Part shown: piece by piece, positions 1 through 13,810 of the stretch
How the letters are laid out: every line of letters begins with the position of its first letter
Position numbering within the stretch: position 1 is the stretch's first letter
Source of the DNA: Nymphaea colorata
Lineage: Eukaryota > Streptophyta > Magnoliopsida > Nymphaeales > Nymphaeaceae
Reading direction: 5' to 3'
Assembly (NCBI RefSeq): GCF_008831285.2
Contig: NC_045142.1
Location: forward strand, 11,916,716 to 11,980,715
DNA length: 64,000 bases
Program-made: the position numbers and the translations under genes
The notes under the pieces: model-generated
Database searches by the model: none
The model's input: only the letters and a program-made list of their open reading frames with translations
Told to the model about the DNA's origin: nothing

Positions 1-770
1 TTTTTTTCTAATGGTAGATGTCAAGGCTTGAAATATGAATATTGGACCAGGGATTTTATGAAGCGAAATCGAGTCGCAAAGAGAGGGGAGCTTATGCACG
101 TGCCCAGGGATACAAATGGAAATATAATTGGAGATTGATTTTAGGTTTGAATCCAAATTTTGGTTCTTGGATCTAATTTGGATCTCAAGGTGGTTTTTTG
201 GATTTATTTTATATTTGAATTTGGATCCTGATTCCTGGTCTAGTTAGGGATCTTGGACGTGTTTTTGGATCTAGGGTGTGATTATGGAGTAAAGCTCAGA
301 TTGGATCCGGATCTCGATCTAATGCACAATTTTTTACCTAAAGCTGTCATTTGATTCTGGATATAGATCGAAGGTCCTGATTTGGATATGGATGTTAGAC
401 TTATATCTGGATCCTAATTTATGGTCTTGTTTGGATTGGATCCACATATGGATCTGGGCCACAATTTTGGAACTGGAGCATGCATTTACATCTCGATATG
501 GATTAGGAGCACAATTTTCAATGTTGAAATGGGATTTGGATCCAAATTTAGATCTAAGTATCGGTCTTGGATCAAGATCCAAATATGGATCTAAGGATCT
601 GTTTTGGATCTAGAGCTGTTATTGTACCCTAGTTCAGATAGACTGCCGGGGTTTGGATCTAAAGTTCAGATTTTGGTTCTTACTGAAATTTCGGGCTGGT
701 TCTAGATCTAAATTTGGATCCAAATTCTAGATTGCAGTTGGGCTGGGGTCCAATGTGTGAAATTACATTG
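1..770. repeat. GGATC-rich degenerate repeat tract
   Basis: The words GGATCT, GGATCC and TTTGGATC recur every 10-30 bases across this tract, with variable spacers rich in TTTGGAT and ATTTTGG. No fixed period is obvious, so it reads as a decayed minisatellite or TE-derived low-complexity block. It yields spurious ORFs on both strands (about 334-613) with repeated Asp-Leu-Asp-Pro-type residues. I do not regard these as genes. The tract probably extends beyond the left edge of the window. Confidence 0.6.
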
Positions 771-2050
771 AAATGAGTCACAAAATGAATGTAACAATCA
801 AATCAGAGAAAATTTTGACAAGAATTAAGGGAAATTAAAATATTTGAGGATCTGAATCCTTGAAATGTATTGTAAATTCATCATAAAATGTTCGAAAAAT
901 GTTGAACATAGACTTCTTAAAAACTTGGGGTGATTATACTTTGCCTTGTTGGTGTTCCAATATTTTATAAGTGTTGCCCATGTTTCTCTGTCATTCTATC
1001 GGGAAATATTTTCCTATTTTTCATCTTTATATGGATCAAATTAACATACTTTAACTTCTTGCTTATAACCCTTCCACCTGTCTGTCAGGCATGCCATGAC
1101 CCAACATTTTTTAATGTTTTTCAAACTCAAAATGATAATACATAACAAAATATATGTTAGCACATGCATTGACGTTCATTAGAAGCTTATAGGAAAGTAA
1201 TATGAATAAGCACTTGAATACAATCCCACACATTATTTTTATACTAATATGACATGGTATTCTACTTCTCATATGCAAGTGTAGAAACATCACCTTTTAT
1301 TGCTTGACCAAGCTTGTTACATCACATTACGATTTTTTTACCGGCAAGCCAATATACAACTGTCAAACGTTAACTATGTCTCCATGTCCTTCTTTTGTGG
1401 GGCTGAACCTAAATGTGAGCATTAAAATATCTTAATATGCATGACATAGATTATTGGTAAGGTACACTAAAAGCATGTTGAGTCAATTGATACTTTTGGT
1501 AAGAGTGTGACAATATGAGGAGTGAAAATCATGGTAAGTAGTCATGTTCCAAGGAATTCAAATTAATAAAATTAAAAGCATCACTATTAAAGCATCCTAC
1601 AATGTTCTTTTAGTTTTAGATGTCTATAATTAGCTCCCATAGCAAAAAATGATTGAACTATGAAAAGCAATACGAAAAACACAATCAACAAAAATTAAAA
1701 ATTTCAATAGTAAAAATGCAGAAAAACTGTGATGAAGACCCAATGAAATTATATTAATCTTAGCAATAATTTTATAATCAATTATAATATATTATGAGCA
1801 TAACATGGTAAAATGAAATAAGTAAATTATAAGGTTACTAGATGTCCAGTACCATCGTCAAATGACTCACGACATTCTCATTTCTCCCTTTTCATGTGAC
1901 ATTGTAACTTCATTTCCAAATACATTTTCCATTACCCAATTATCATAGTTGTCATCAACCACCATATCCTGTTTTGGGTTTGCATGATCAATCTGTTCAT
2001 CATCAATAAGTATTGGCGATGCAATTTCATATAAATATCTACGTAATGCA
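771..2050. other. AT-rich interval, no gene seen
   Basis: No reading frame with recognisable protein similarity and no clear repeat structure on either strand. The short ORFs around 930-1293 look random. Confidence 0.5.
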
Positions 2051-5000
2051 CTATAGAAAAATAATCTAATTATGATCTATATGATCTACATAAAACACTA
2101 GCTTCACCTAAGATGCACATATGAATGATTCATCTTTATGCATGTTAATCCAAAATGCATCTCTTTTGATGGCCTTGGTATTTGATCCAAGAACATTAAG
2201 CCATTTAAACTTAAAACAAAAAAAAGAAGGAAAATTCAACTGCCCATAATATTCTATTGCAACAATATTGGACAAAATTCCATAATATATAACATTCCCT
2301 TCAATTATGTTACTATCTTGAGCGTTTGAAAAATTTGATGTGCATGCAGTTACAACAATGTCACTTGTGAATTTCTCTTTATATTTTCCTACTTCGCTAA
2401 TATGAAATCAGAAACGAGATAGCTTTTATTGGTTGGGAACATTAAAATAGCCATTTATTTTTCACTACTGATTCATGGCCTTGTGAACGTATGTTCGCTA
2501 CCTGTGACAATTAATATAATATGTTATCACTAAGCATTGCATTAACGATAAACTTGATGTACTATATTAATCATAACTTTCTTATATTTGAACCATATTG
2601 ATATTTCTAAATTATACATGCACTCAATTTCGTGGATTCTTTTATGCTGGTGCACTTGCTTGAGAAAGCTTAGGTGTTCCCGGTAATAACATACATATTA
2701 CAATGATAAAGTAATAGAAATAGTCGACATGATAGCTACTTAAATATTCATTCTTATTTGATATATGATGCAACTAATGGACTACTAAATAATATTGTGT
2801 CATCCTAAATGTTATATCTTCTAATGTAAATGCCTCTGTTTTTCTTAGAGCACATCCTTTTCTCCATAAGACAGATTTTTTTCATTAACTTCATAATAAC
2901 CATTTACATTTCTTCCTGAGCAATTTAATCAAGTTCCTACACCATGTACATGTCTTGAATAAATAGTCAAACATTCTTCAGCCATATATCATTAAAAAAT
3001 AGAACCTTTCCCATTACTTCTATTACACACATAAGATTTTGATAGAAGGAGATACCAACATAAAGTTAAACATACATTATGAAATTTATTATGTTACATT
3101 AACAAAACAAAAAATATATTCGATTTCACATACTCACTCACCTCTCTGTAGGATACAACCAATGATATTGCATAGATTCTCCTTGCATAGCCTCATTTGC
3201 TAAATGAATAGGCAAGCGTAACATGATATCAAAAAATGCTGGTGAAAATTTCTTCTATGTTGGCAAAGCATTATAGAATTTATCCTTCTAGCTGTTTCAA
3301 TCATTCATCTCGTCCAATTTTTTAGCATAATTTCTCTTAAAACTTACATAGATTAATAAATGCTAGGTTGACATTCTTAGTTCATGATTTGTAAGCTGCC
3401 AATGAAATAAAATGATGCATGAGTATGTGACAATCATGATTCTTTAGTCCTATATTTTTATGATCATTCATTTGTGGACATATTGAAATATTTGTTGTAA
3501 ATCCATCTAGTAATTTGATGCCTTTTAATAATCAATAAAAGGTATCATTTTCATTACAATCCATAGAAAAACAAGAAGCCGACAATATGCTTTGTTGGAA
3601 CCAGTAATAGATATGCTTTGTTGGAACCAGTAATAGACATTAGATGAAACTTATGTTAGATGTACATATCCTATAAGTCTATTTGCGCTTTCAAAGGTTC
3701 CTTCAACTTAACTTCTAAATTCAATAACATACCAAGAAAACTATCACATATATGAGAAAACTATCACATATATGTTTTTAGTACAAATGATGCCAAATTA
3801 ATCAAATTAAATTGGTCTTTCAGCATGACAGCTAAAAAAATATTCTTATTTGTACAATTATATAGCCATGATTTATGTGCCTTTTGTTTGAATTTTTTTC
3901 CAAATAAGTTTTCAATGTGTTTCACTTCATATCACTACCAAAATAATAAATGGAGAATACTTTAACTTAACATGACCATCAAACAGTTATGTTCCATCAG
4001 TAAAAAGTGACAATGTCCCGTATAACAAAATGTTCTCTTGTTTTTCAAGCAATGAGAGCAAGTGTGCTTTGCACATAAAGACATGCTAATTTTCCTTTGG
4101 TGATCCACATTGATAATTTGGCATATGCTGAAAAGTTGCTAATCATCCATAACAATATGACACTTATTTAGAAGATATTGTTTAAAAAGGCCTTACATGT
4201 GGCTCCCTGTTCTCATAATTTTTTCTAACTCCTCAATAAGTGGTTGCAAATGCACATCTATATCATTTCCAGGATTAGATGGAAAAGAGATAATCGAAGA
4301 TGGTATAAAATTGAGTTATTTTATACACATCTACGGTGGAAAATTATGCCAAATCATAGGAACTTACCATATACTATAACTTATTGTTCTAAAAGGGTTG
4401 AAGCCATGATATGTTAGCCTGAGCCTCATATTTCAATAACTAAAGGCAAATGAAGGGCTTTATTCATCAAAATATTTCAAGTTTTAGAATCTATGGGATG
4501 CCTTAAGTGTTGCATTTATTATGATCTTCATCTAGTTATGATGACATGAATAATCTCTTCAAAATTAGTGAAAAATGATGCAATATTTTGCAACAATCTT
4601 TTGGCTTCTTCCATCTTGAGGAGACAAAATCTTGTTAATTCATCTAGTTGCACCACAATGATCATCATGCATCTTTTCAACAGAATCCCCTTCCAATATA
4701 ACATGCAATCTTTCATACATGCATCTATCTTATTATAATTAAGACCCAAGTCATTAATAGTTTCTTCGTCTCATAATAAGCTTTTAGTAACTTTACATTC
4801 ATGCAACATTTCTTTTAATAATTCCAAGCACATCATGAAAGAGTGGTTTCTCCATCTACCAAGGTACTTTATATAAAATACCTACATAATAAAGGGTGAG
4901 TTGGTCAAACTTTTGTCCCCTAGGTATAGTTTTGTTTAACATTTTGTAAAAGATTTACAAGTTTCTCAACTTCTTCACATTTTTCTTTTGCTTTCAGCCA

Positions 5001-5450
5001 TAGCTTCTTCAAACCCTACATCTGAATCTAAGATCCCAAATGCATTGTTGAACGAACCATACATATCATCTTAGCTAACTTTTGGTGAAATATTTATAGT
5101 AGTAGATGCAAAAAATATACTTTCCATGATAATGCCAACAAGTATAATTTTTCTCAAAATCTATCACAGATCATGTACCCGAATGCATCCTCCAATGTAT
5201 GATACAAACCATTGATGTATAGTATGCATGAGAATCTAATTCTTTCATTAACTATTGCATTGTTCTATACACCAAATTGAACAAATTTTTTCACTCATTT
5301 TACATTCGCCAAATGTCAATACATAATGGTCTATTTAATTTATGCATAAACTCTATTATCTTGGACGTAAGTTATTGAAGAGTTTGGATACCTATTTTTC
5401 GCATCCAACTTTTATATGTCATAATAAATAATTGCTTTGAAGTCCACAAG
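2050..5450 (-). pseudogene. CACTA (En/Spm) TNP2-like transposase, decayed
   Basis: The minus strand carries in order, with many stops and shifts, pieces of the plant TNP2 transposase. Near 5440 there is a K-S-W-M motif like the start of the transposase-associated domain. At about 4770-4530 there is LGLNYNKIDACMKDCMLYWK, matching the family's LGLGYxKIHACxNDCxLYxK block with its paired cysteines. At about 4120-3950 there is a piece of the catalytic region. At about 3470-3120 there is a DUF4218-like part with GLKNHDCHILMHH and then FFDIMLRLPIHLANEA. At about 2360-2050 there is a DUF4216-like part with YYGILSNIVAIEYYGQ. Family assignment comes from remembered domain patterns. No CACTA terminal repeats were found at either end. 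The element cannot encode an active enzyme. Confidence 0.75.
3582..3640. repeat. 27-bp tandem duplication in the TNP2 remnant
   Basis: The phrase ATATGCTTTGTTGGAACCAG and the bases that follow it occur twice back to back. It is a simple local duplication inside decayed transposase sequence. Confidence 0.7.
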
Positions 5451-8400
5451 TGAAAAACAATGGAACCTACTAATAATGTAGATGCTTCTATTAGTAACTA
5501 TTGCATAACACACTAAACTTGATATATTGGCTATGTGCATCTCGTCTCCTATAATATAAGATGTTTCATTTCGTGACATACAAGTAAAAGAAAATGCAAG
5601 CTAATTTATACTTCTATCTACTATATAATATAGTATAATATATATATATATCTGCAAATATAAACATATATATAATATCCATTCTTGTCATAGATAATAT
5701 CACAATGCACATTTCTAGTTTCTTTAGTAAATAATGTTACAACACTTCAAAACTTATTATTCTGCACTTAATAAAGAATTTAATTTTGATACAATATGGA
5801 TGCAAATCATATAAAAAACATGATGATATAGTAAATTGAGTCTCCTTTCCTCCTGCACCATTTGAAGGATATCATATTTTGTAATGGTGCTTCCCAATAC
5901 AGTATGCATGATAACCTAATGAAACCAATTGGTGATATGGTGATATTTAAAAAGTTCTAAACTGCTCAAAAGTACCAACTGATGGTATGGTGGCATGCAG
6001 TTGCAATTATGTTAGTGAAAGTAAACGGCATCTATAGTAACAAAAGAGTAGCCATTTACCATTAATTTTATGAACAATTAGAGGTGCTTTTGCAAATAGT
6101 TTTAATTTGGCCACCTAATTGTAAAAATATTCTTTTTTATTGTTATGTGTGACCTATGCCAAACAAATAAATAATTAAGTAAGAATTAAAGAAAACAATT
6201 TTCTATATTCACAACTTAACATGAAAAAAAATCTCAATGTGAATTTATCCCATGACAATTTCATATGCTTTGAATTTTTTCATTGGAATGAAGTAATTGA
6301 AGGTTCAAGTGAAAAGTCTGAATCCAATTGAATGTAGTAGAACAAGAAGGAAAATTTGGAATTTGGATGAAAAAAACCCCAGGCTATTGGGCGCTTAGGT
6401 GATGTCCTAGTCTCAAGGCATTTTCAAATGGTAGGTTGCATAAAAACAGCTGGCCTAGGGGAGCCTTTGTCAACCACCACATTCATACTTTTAAAAATTT
6501 TGTAATCTCATGGGTTTAACTTCAGGTCTTCATAGTTCAATTGGACAAAGACTTTCTAGATTCTTTTGAGATGATTGTATGTATTCAAATTACCTTGTTG
6601 TTATATTGCATTGGTTTGTTTAGTTAGTTACGATGTACTACTTTCATGTAAGGCAAACCATTATCTTCAAATATTTTGCATTTTTTTTCATTATGTATAT
6701 AAACAGAGGCACAATAACTTGTTCATTTGTGTGTTGATGAACTTTTTTCTGACACACATTATACAAAATCAGGTATGAGATATTTTTCAAGTTTTTAAAC
6801 TGGTTTGCTAAACTTGCTTTCTCTTGCTTGCATTATAATTGTTGTTATCTTTCTAATCAACAGATCATAGATTTGAAAACCAAAATCAATCTTTGTAAAT
6901 AAGCAGCAAAACTTCATGTCATTGATGCTAAAAAGAGAACAAAAAAATGGAGTGCTAAAATGCAAAATGTAAGAATTCAATCAAAATTAGATATACTTTC
7001 GTAAATTAGAATTGTTGCCATCTTTATTGTTACTAGATTAATTACCATAAATATATGGTAGGAATTTGATTTACATAGATTGTCAAAAGCAACCTTTGAT
7101 ATTGTTTAGCAAGTTTTATTCACTATTTCAAGCATTGGAGTTGATTATGGCACTTTACTAAAAAACATTCTTACTTATTTATCATGTAATCAGTTTTTCC
7201 ATTTAATTGTCATGATATATTAGTTATGGTTATGTGCCATTTCTTTGTAAATATGCATGAGATAAGACATGTAGGACATTAGTGTCTAGACTCACAAAAA
7301 CAAAGGTTGTATTGTGATTTGGTTTGGCAAATTGTATATGTGTGTGTATACATATATTCGTGTATTTATGCAATTATGTATGAAAAGAATCATTTAAATT
7401 TGTTTTAGTTGTAGTGAGTAGTAAGTTCTTTGAAAATTGTAATTAATGTGTAAAACATACTAATAACAAAAGAAAATGAAGAGAACAATGCTAATACAAG
7501 ATAACAACAATAGATAGTATAAGATCTCCGACACTATAAATCTCAGATACTAGATTTTTACATTTGAATGCAGAAAATAGGATAACTAGAATAACAATAA
7601 GGTAGGTTAATGCCAACAACTTTGCATACTAAATGCATTACACATACCTTTTTGAATTTTTTTTGGTATGCAAACAACATATTTCATTCTTAAGAATTTT
7701 ATATACAAAGGAATTCAAAACAACTAATGCATCTGAAACTATTTGTAAAATTAAATGACCTAATTACAAATCTCCATCAATGAAGGAAGGCAGTTTGATC
7801 TTACAGGAGTTAAACAAAAAACAAATTGTATGGAGATAAAAGAGATAACAATCAGATCTACAAATCAGGAATGTAACATTTTTTTTATCTATGGCAACCT
7901 ATCAACAGAATTATTTCTTAGCATATCATATATTTGTACACTTCATTATAGAAGCTACACAACATAGCTCAAATATATAACCAATTTCTTTTTTATATTT
8001 TTCTCGTCTTTCAGTTATAAGTAAGAAACATAGAAAACAAAAAAAAATGAAACAATTAAGGATAGATTACAAAAAATAGAGAATGTATGAATAGACATAT
8101 GAAGACTGACCTTGAGAGAACAATGAAATGCATGCATAGCCATACCTACCATGATGGATCAATCCATATCTCCAGGAATAAATTCGAAATAGTCCTCTTG
8201 CTACACTTGAAATGAGGACTTCTACTTCTGCTCACTTTGTAATTTCCCGTTGTTCAATTTCTTGAATGAATCTGCCTTTAGCAAATTTGGCATAATCTCC
8301 CATGTCATCTTATGGTTGTCCACCGTTGAGACCTCTATAAACAAGATCTCTTTATTTGTTTAATTTTGTTGGCGACATGATCTAGATGGTAAACTACTAG

Positions 8401-9820
8401 AACTTCATCAACCTGGATGCTTTTAAGCTAGCCTACCTGCTATAGTGTGAAACCCTTACAAGCATCAAGATTTTATCATCAAAACTAATAAATTTTCATA
8501 TTACAATGACTAAGAGACAAAAGCATGCCCCCCTAAAGAGTAAATCTCAAACCATCTCAAGGCCATGTTGCATAATTACTTAAAACACAATCGTCTATGA
8601 AGATGTAGAGTAAAATTACTGGTTCATATGTACTTTGAATGATTTACTTACAATAATATTGTAAAAAATTGAATCCATCATTAAAAAGATTTAGAGAATT
8701 AGCTTGGCCAAATGGGCAGTTTGAAAACTGGATTATATTAAAAAATGAAACCATTAACTCCATAATTATACAACTATAGGAATCTTAGTACGAACAACAC
8801 TTTGTATGGGGGTTCTGCCAATTATGGTACAGAGACATAAAAAATATTGACCTAATATTGAATATTTTATAAAGTTATACTAATCCTTAATTTGTATATT
8901 CTTTTTGGATATTGTAGATCAAAGATAAAATCATATTTGTTTTGTACCTTTCTTTTATGAAGAAAAGCAAGTATTATATATGTTTCTCTCTATTCTTAAT
9001 ATAGGAAAAAAAGTATTGTCTAAAGGCATTATCCATTCTTTTATTGATGGATAAACTATGTCCCTTCAAATATAAAATGGATCTAAAATTGAGCAGAGAA
9101 GCTACTCACCCTAAACTTTTCAAATCAACCTAATTCCTTGATTTGTACCTCTAGTTTGAGAAAGAAGCCCCCAAACTATCAGTAGGTAAAAGTGGATACA
9201 TTGAAAAATTACAAAATTTACAAGAGACATTCAAGTAGAATATCCCTATCGACGATGAGATAGAACTGCATATGTTAAGTGAAGGAGATCTAAAAACATA
9301 ACTATCTTCAGGAAAAGAGAAATCCCTTAAAAAATGTAGATGAGGAAACATACCAAAATAGGGGAGGAGAGTCAAAAGCTTTTAATTGGAATTTTTACAT
9401 ATCTTCCTACAATTAGTTGATTATTTGATTTTTATATGGAGATTATCTAAATCTTTGATGTGCAAGAGACTAGAAGAAAACTCTAGAAAATGTTATAGAA
9501 ATGTGAATGTTATAATTGTAAAAGATTTGTTTATTGTTTGCCTTTTCTTACCATTCATTTTAATTAGAACATAAGTCGTTGATAATGAATATGATGCTAT
9601 ATATTCTTGAGTTTTTTATGCTATTCTTTTTCATAGCATGCAGCTCTACTTTCTTGCTATGTTACAATGCAATTTCTTCTATTGCTTATTCTTTTATTAC
9701 AGGATCACATCAAACTTTAACGCAGTTGAGTTTCCTAACCCTTATTGTATTCATCATTATGATAATTTAGATACTACGATAGCCTCTTAGTTACTTATAA
9801 GAGAAATTTCTAAACCTAAA
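5451..9820. other. AT-rich intergenic DNA, no gene seen
   Basis: This 4.4-kb stretch has only short random ORFs (for example 6575-6778, 6795-6980, 9151-9375, 9579-9770) rich in Phe, Ile and Leu, as expected from AT-rich DNA. The only notable item is a 33-bp segment at 6311-6343 that recurs exactly at 10285-10317. No RNA genes were recognised. Confidence 0.5.
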
Positions 9821-9825
9821 ATTAC

Positions 9826-11390
9826 AATATGAGCATGCCAATATCAGCAAAAAATAGATTTGACTTTGTTGATGGGAGCTCCACAACTAAATGTCCCTTC
9901 TCCCTTGAATTCTTGACTTGGAGAATATGTAATCATATGGTCATTTCCTGGTTATTAAATTCAAGCTCAAAAGAGCCTGCTAATAGCATTATCTATGCAG
10001 GAATAACATCTACGGTATGGTCTGATCTTAGATATCACTTCACATGGAGCACATGTCCACATAATCAAGTTCAGTATTTAGTCAATCAAATAAAGAAACT
10101 ATGTATGTGGTTGCTTATTTTACCAAACTGAAAGCTCCTTGTGATGAATTAGCTTTGAATGGTGAGACAAAGTGATTGTATTTCTAATGGTCTTAATGAC
10201 ACACACAATGCTACAGGAGGTCAAATACTTCTGTTGGACCCTTACCATTTGTCTACTCCCAAGTTCTATATGAAGAGAAATAGAGAAAAGTCTGAATCCA
10301 ATTGAATGTAGTAGAACTTACCAACCAGTTTTGGTAGTCGAGCAACAAAAACCTGAGGTAACAAAACTCAACAATTGTATTATAGTTATTGTCATAAATC
10401 ATTGTTATAAGTCGAATGGGTATCATGCAGATTTTGAAACAAAAAATAGAAAAGTAGAAGAGACACAACTTCAAATATTGCCAAGGTGATATTTTGGGGA
10501 TCTTATTCACAAGCCTCACATACAAGTGCTCACTACTTTCTTTCAATTATAGATGATTTTTCACGTCCTTTGTGGGCTTGTCTAATGAAATGCAAATATG
10601 AAACCTATCATCAGTTCAAAAATTTGGTTAACATGATAACAGTTAGTTCAAACATACTATGTAGAAAATTAGAACTGATAATAACACAATTTTTCTAATT
10701 CAAAATGATGAATTTTTTTGCTTATAAAGGGTATTAGTCATCAAGATACAGGTGTCTATGCCTCACAACAGAAAGGTATCGTCAAGAGGAAACATAGGCA
10801 TATTTTACATGTTGCCCGTGCTTTAAAAATTCAGGCCAACCTTACCTCTCACATTCTAGGGTAAGTGTGTCCTTACAGCCACCTACTTGGTAATAAAACC
10901 TAAGCCAAAAACTTGCAAAACAAGTTAGCTTATAAACAATTCTTTGGAAAAGATGCCATCTTACAAGTACTTTTGATTCTTTTGATGTCTCTATTACACC
11001 ACCAATCTGAATCTCAAAACAAGACGTTTTGTTGGTTATCCACGTGGACAGAAAGGTTACAAAATTTATGATATTGAATTAGATAATATGTTATTCTCTA
11101 CCTACTATTGATGATCATAGAATAACTCACTATTTCACCCACTAGTTGGAAAGACTTTTGGTGAACTGCAGCCATATGACAACCAAGATTAAAGGATTCT
11201 TGAAAACGAACCGTTACCTTCTAATGAACCTGACCATGTACTCGTATTAATCATGTCTCCCCAAACTACACTTAAACCAAATTGAGTCTACTCCTAAATT
11301 TGCTCAGAAAACACTCTCTTAGCCTGTTCAATTGAGACGTTCTACTTGGAAATTCAAAGCATATGTTTTATCAAGGGATTTTTATTATGG
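9826..11390 (+). mobile_element. Ty1/copia retrotransposon remnant (gag, integrase, no RT)
   Basis: Plus-strand fragments follow copia order. Gag with a conserved MVISWLLNSSSKEPANSII block lies at 9829-10131, continuing to about 10260 with a GLNDTHNATGGQILLLDP-like piece. A decayed zinc-knuckle region (NHCYKSNGYHADF) is near 10390. The integrase segment WGSYSQASHTSAHYFLSIID is at 10490-10700. The integrase tail, including KRKHRHILHVARALKIQANL, is at about 10740-10880. A FVGYPRGQKGYKIYD block is at about 11030-11090. Many stops and shifts separate them. Reverse transcriptase, RNase H and both LTRs are missing, so the 3' half is deleted or truncated next to the 11479 tandem duplication. The element is dead. 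Confidence 0.8.
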
Positions 11391-11478
11391 CATCATTGTT
11401 TCAAGAAGAAGCAATTCCTTCTTCATCAAGGAAGAGGCCACCATCAGGCACCTTCACACATTATCGCCAAGGACTATT

Positions 11479-11812
11479 AGCAATGAATTATATATATAAG
11501 CTAAAATCGTCTAGCCATCTTAAGCTCTATCCAAGCATGGCTGCTCGATACATCACATCGGGTGGGCATGATTAAACATGGCTGGAGGATTTCTCTATTT
11601 AAACCCAGACAAAGAAATGCACAATATATATATACATACATATATATAGCAATGAATTATATATATAAGCTAAAATCGTCTAGCCATCTTAAGCTCTATC
11701 CAAGCATGGCTGCCCGATACATCACATCGGGTGGGCATGATTAAACATGGCTGGAGGATTTCTATTTAAACCCAGACAAAGAAATGCACAATATATATAT
11801 ATATATATATTG
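11479..11812. repeat. 169-bp tandem duplication with a TATA-like core
   Basis: The unit at 11479-11647 is repeated at 11648-11812. The copies differ by one substitution (GCTGCTCG versus GCTGCCCG), a CT indel and the length of the terminal AT run. Each copy contains CTATTTAAACCCAGAC, which resembles a plant core promoter. No coding region follows within 2 kb. The two copies generate duplicate spurious ORFs that should not be read as paralogous genes. Confidence 0.9.
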
Positions 11813-12056
11813 AATGGTTGAATCTAGCTTTTGATAGTTACCCATCCACATAATAAGGGTCGCCCAATCCAGCATGATAGACTGTTAATCAAGAGAAAAA
11901 TAAGCAGAAAAAGGTGATGAATATTTTAACATCTAGCATTAGTTGACATTTTTTTCTAAATTGCCCATAGGTTAGATGGCTGTATATATATATATATATA
12001 TATATGCATTCTATTTTGTTGTGTGCTAGAAAATTAAGATCCGTCACCGAAAACAT

Positions 12057-12128
<72 letters not shown>

Positions 12129-12316
12129 TTGATGTATGCTAGATGACTATTAAGATCTGTCACCAAAAAAACATCATGAATCGTTACCAAAAACACCATG
12201 AATCTTTATTAAAAATACCACGAATGGTTGTTATATTGTAAACTATCACTAACACTCATGTGGTGGCTGTTTTTCAATGAGTTTTTTTTTTTTGCCATCT
12301 GGCAACATTCAACAAG

Positions 12317-12361
<45 letters not shown>

Positions 12362-13810
12362 GATATGAATTCAAAAGTCCAAAATATCCTTCAAAAGAAG
12401 GAAACAAGTAAGTTTCCCTAAATGAAAGCTCTTGTATCCTTTGAAGGGTATTTCAAAACTTAAAAAAAAAACTTGGCTTCTATATTCGCAACTTAATTTT
12501 CATCAGTTGATCTCATCATAATTGATGGCGTTGATAATTCTCATCAATTCTGGTATATGAGGATTTTGTAGATATTTGTTCTCATATATATAAGCTTATA
12601 TTAGATTTCAATACTAAGAAGGGTTATTGAATTTAAAAAATGATCCATTCCTTTAAATCTTGACAAAAAATAAGAAACTAGTTTTTTACTTAGAAACTGC
12701 ATAATTATTTTGTTGTCGTCTTCAATATGCTTATATGGAATTGTTAATAAGTGAAATATATTAATTCAGTAGCAATAAGAACATGCTTTTCAATTTCATT
12801 TTGATGGGTTTGAATAATGACTAGGTTAGTGTTCAATAATAACTTCTTAAGGCCCGATCCCCTTGATCATAAATGCATATAATATGATAGTCTAAGATGT
12901 GCAACAAAGGATGCTTGCTTCCTTCATCCATCATCCAACACTTGATGTGCCCTATCTTCATCTATTGCCACCAATCGTTGGGTTATTATGTGGCTCCAAA
13001 AGTGTCACCAGCAAAACTTGATAAAGGCATGCTAGACTTATCAATATTCATAAATACCTCACTAGAGCAGAAAGCCTAGTTGCAACCTTCTAATACATGA
13101 AAAACACAAAAAAAATTTAAAGTGAATCAGCTACTAGGCCTACATGTCTGCTATTCTATGTAGCTTTTTTTTTTTCAAGCACTATTTTTCAAGATGGGAG
13201 CTCCCTTTAAATACCAATGGAGGATAACCCACTATGTCATTACAACAAATATCACAGCTGCTTTCTGCATAGCCAAGAGCCTCAAGAGCCTCTCATTTTT
13301 AATGTCACCAATTTCCCAAATCACACTATTGGTTTCATGCTATTTCTTAGTCTCTTCAACCATCTCATTTAGATGTCTTTATTTGTTCTAGAGATCTCTG
13401 TGACTAATGAGAATTAAAGGCAAGAATCCTGATCTTCTCTATGATAGTTTTGCTCCTATCACCAATAGATAGGCCATATTGTTCTAGTGTTGTTTAAGTC
13501 TGAACTAATGCAGCACTTTTAGGCAGTAGTTAGAAAACTTAGTTTGGTGGATCCTACTTATACTAAATGTGGTACTTTTTGGTAAGTGAGACATGTGTGG
13601 CCTTCTGAAACTTTTTAGGCAGACCTTAAACAATAGGTTTAGTAAACTATTTTAAGCCTAAATAAGGCAGCTTTTGGGAAAATGGATCAGAAAGGCCCAA
13701 TGGAAGCTAAGTCAAGTAGTTTTCAGGAGAATGGATTGGCCTAACTTAGTTAATCTAAATTTGACAGGTTTCAAGGATTGTCTAAGGATTATGATAAATT
13801 ACACACCAGT
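11813..13810. other. AT-rich DNA with microsatellites, no gene seen
   Basis: Apart from the AT dinucleotide runs noted separately, I see nothing recognisable. The ORFs at 12897-13079 and 13194-13391 have no recognisable domain. Confidence 0.5.
12058..12123. repeat. (AT)n microsatellite
   Basis: About 33 uninterrupted AT units. Shorter AT runs occur at 11790-11810, 11978-12005 and 12319-12357. Confidence 0.95.

Noticed and set aside
334-613. Overlapping ORFs on both strands in the GGATC-rich tract
   Set aside because: They are translations of a repeated word, with no domain and equal openness on both strands.
2050-5450. A functional host gene on the minus strand
   Set aside because: The recognisable blocks are CACTA transposase and associated domains, broken by many stops.
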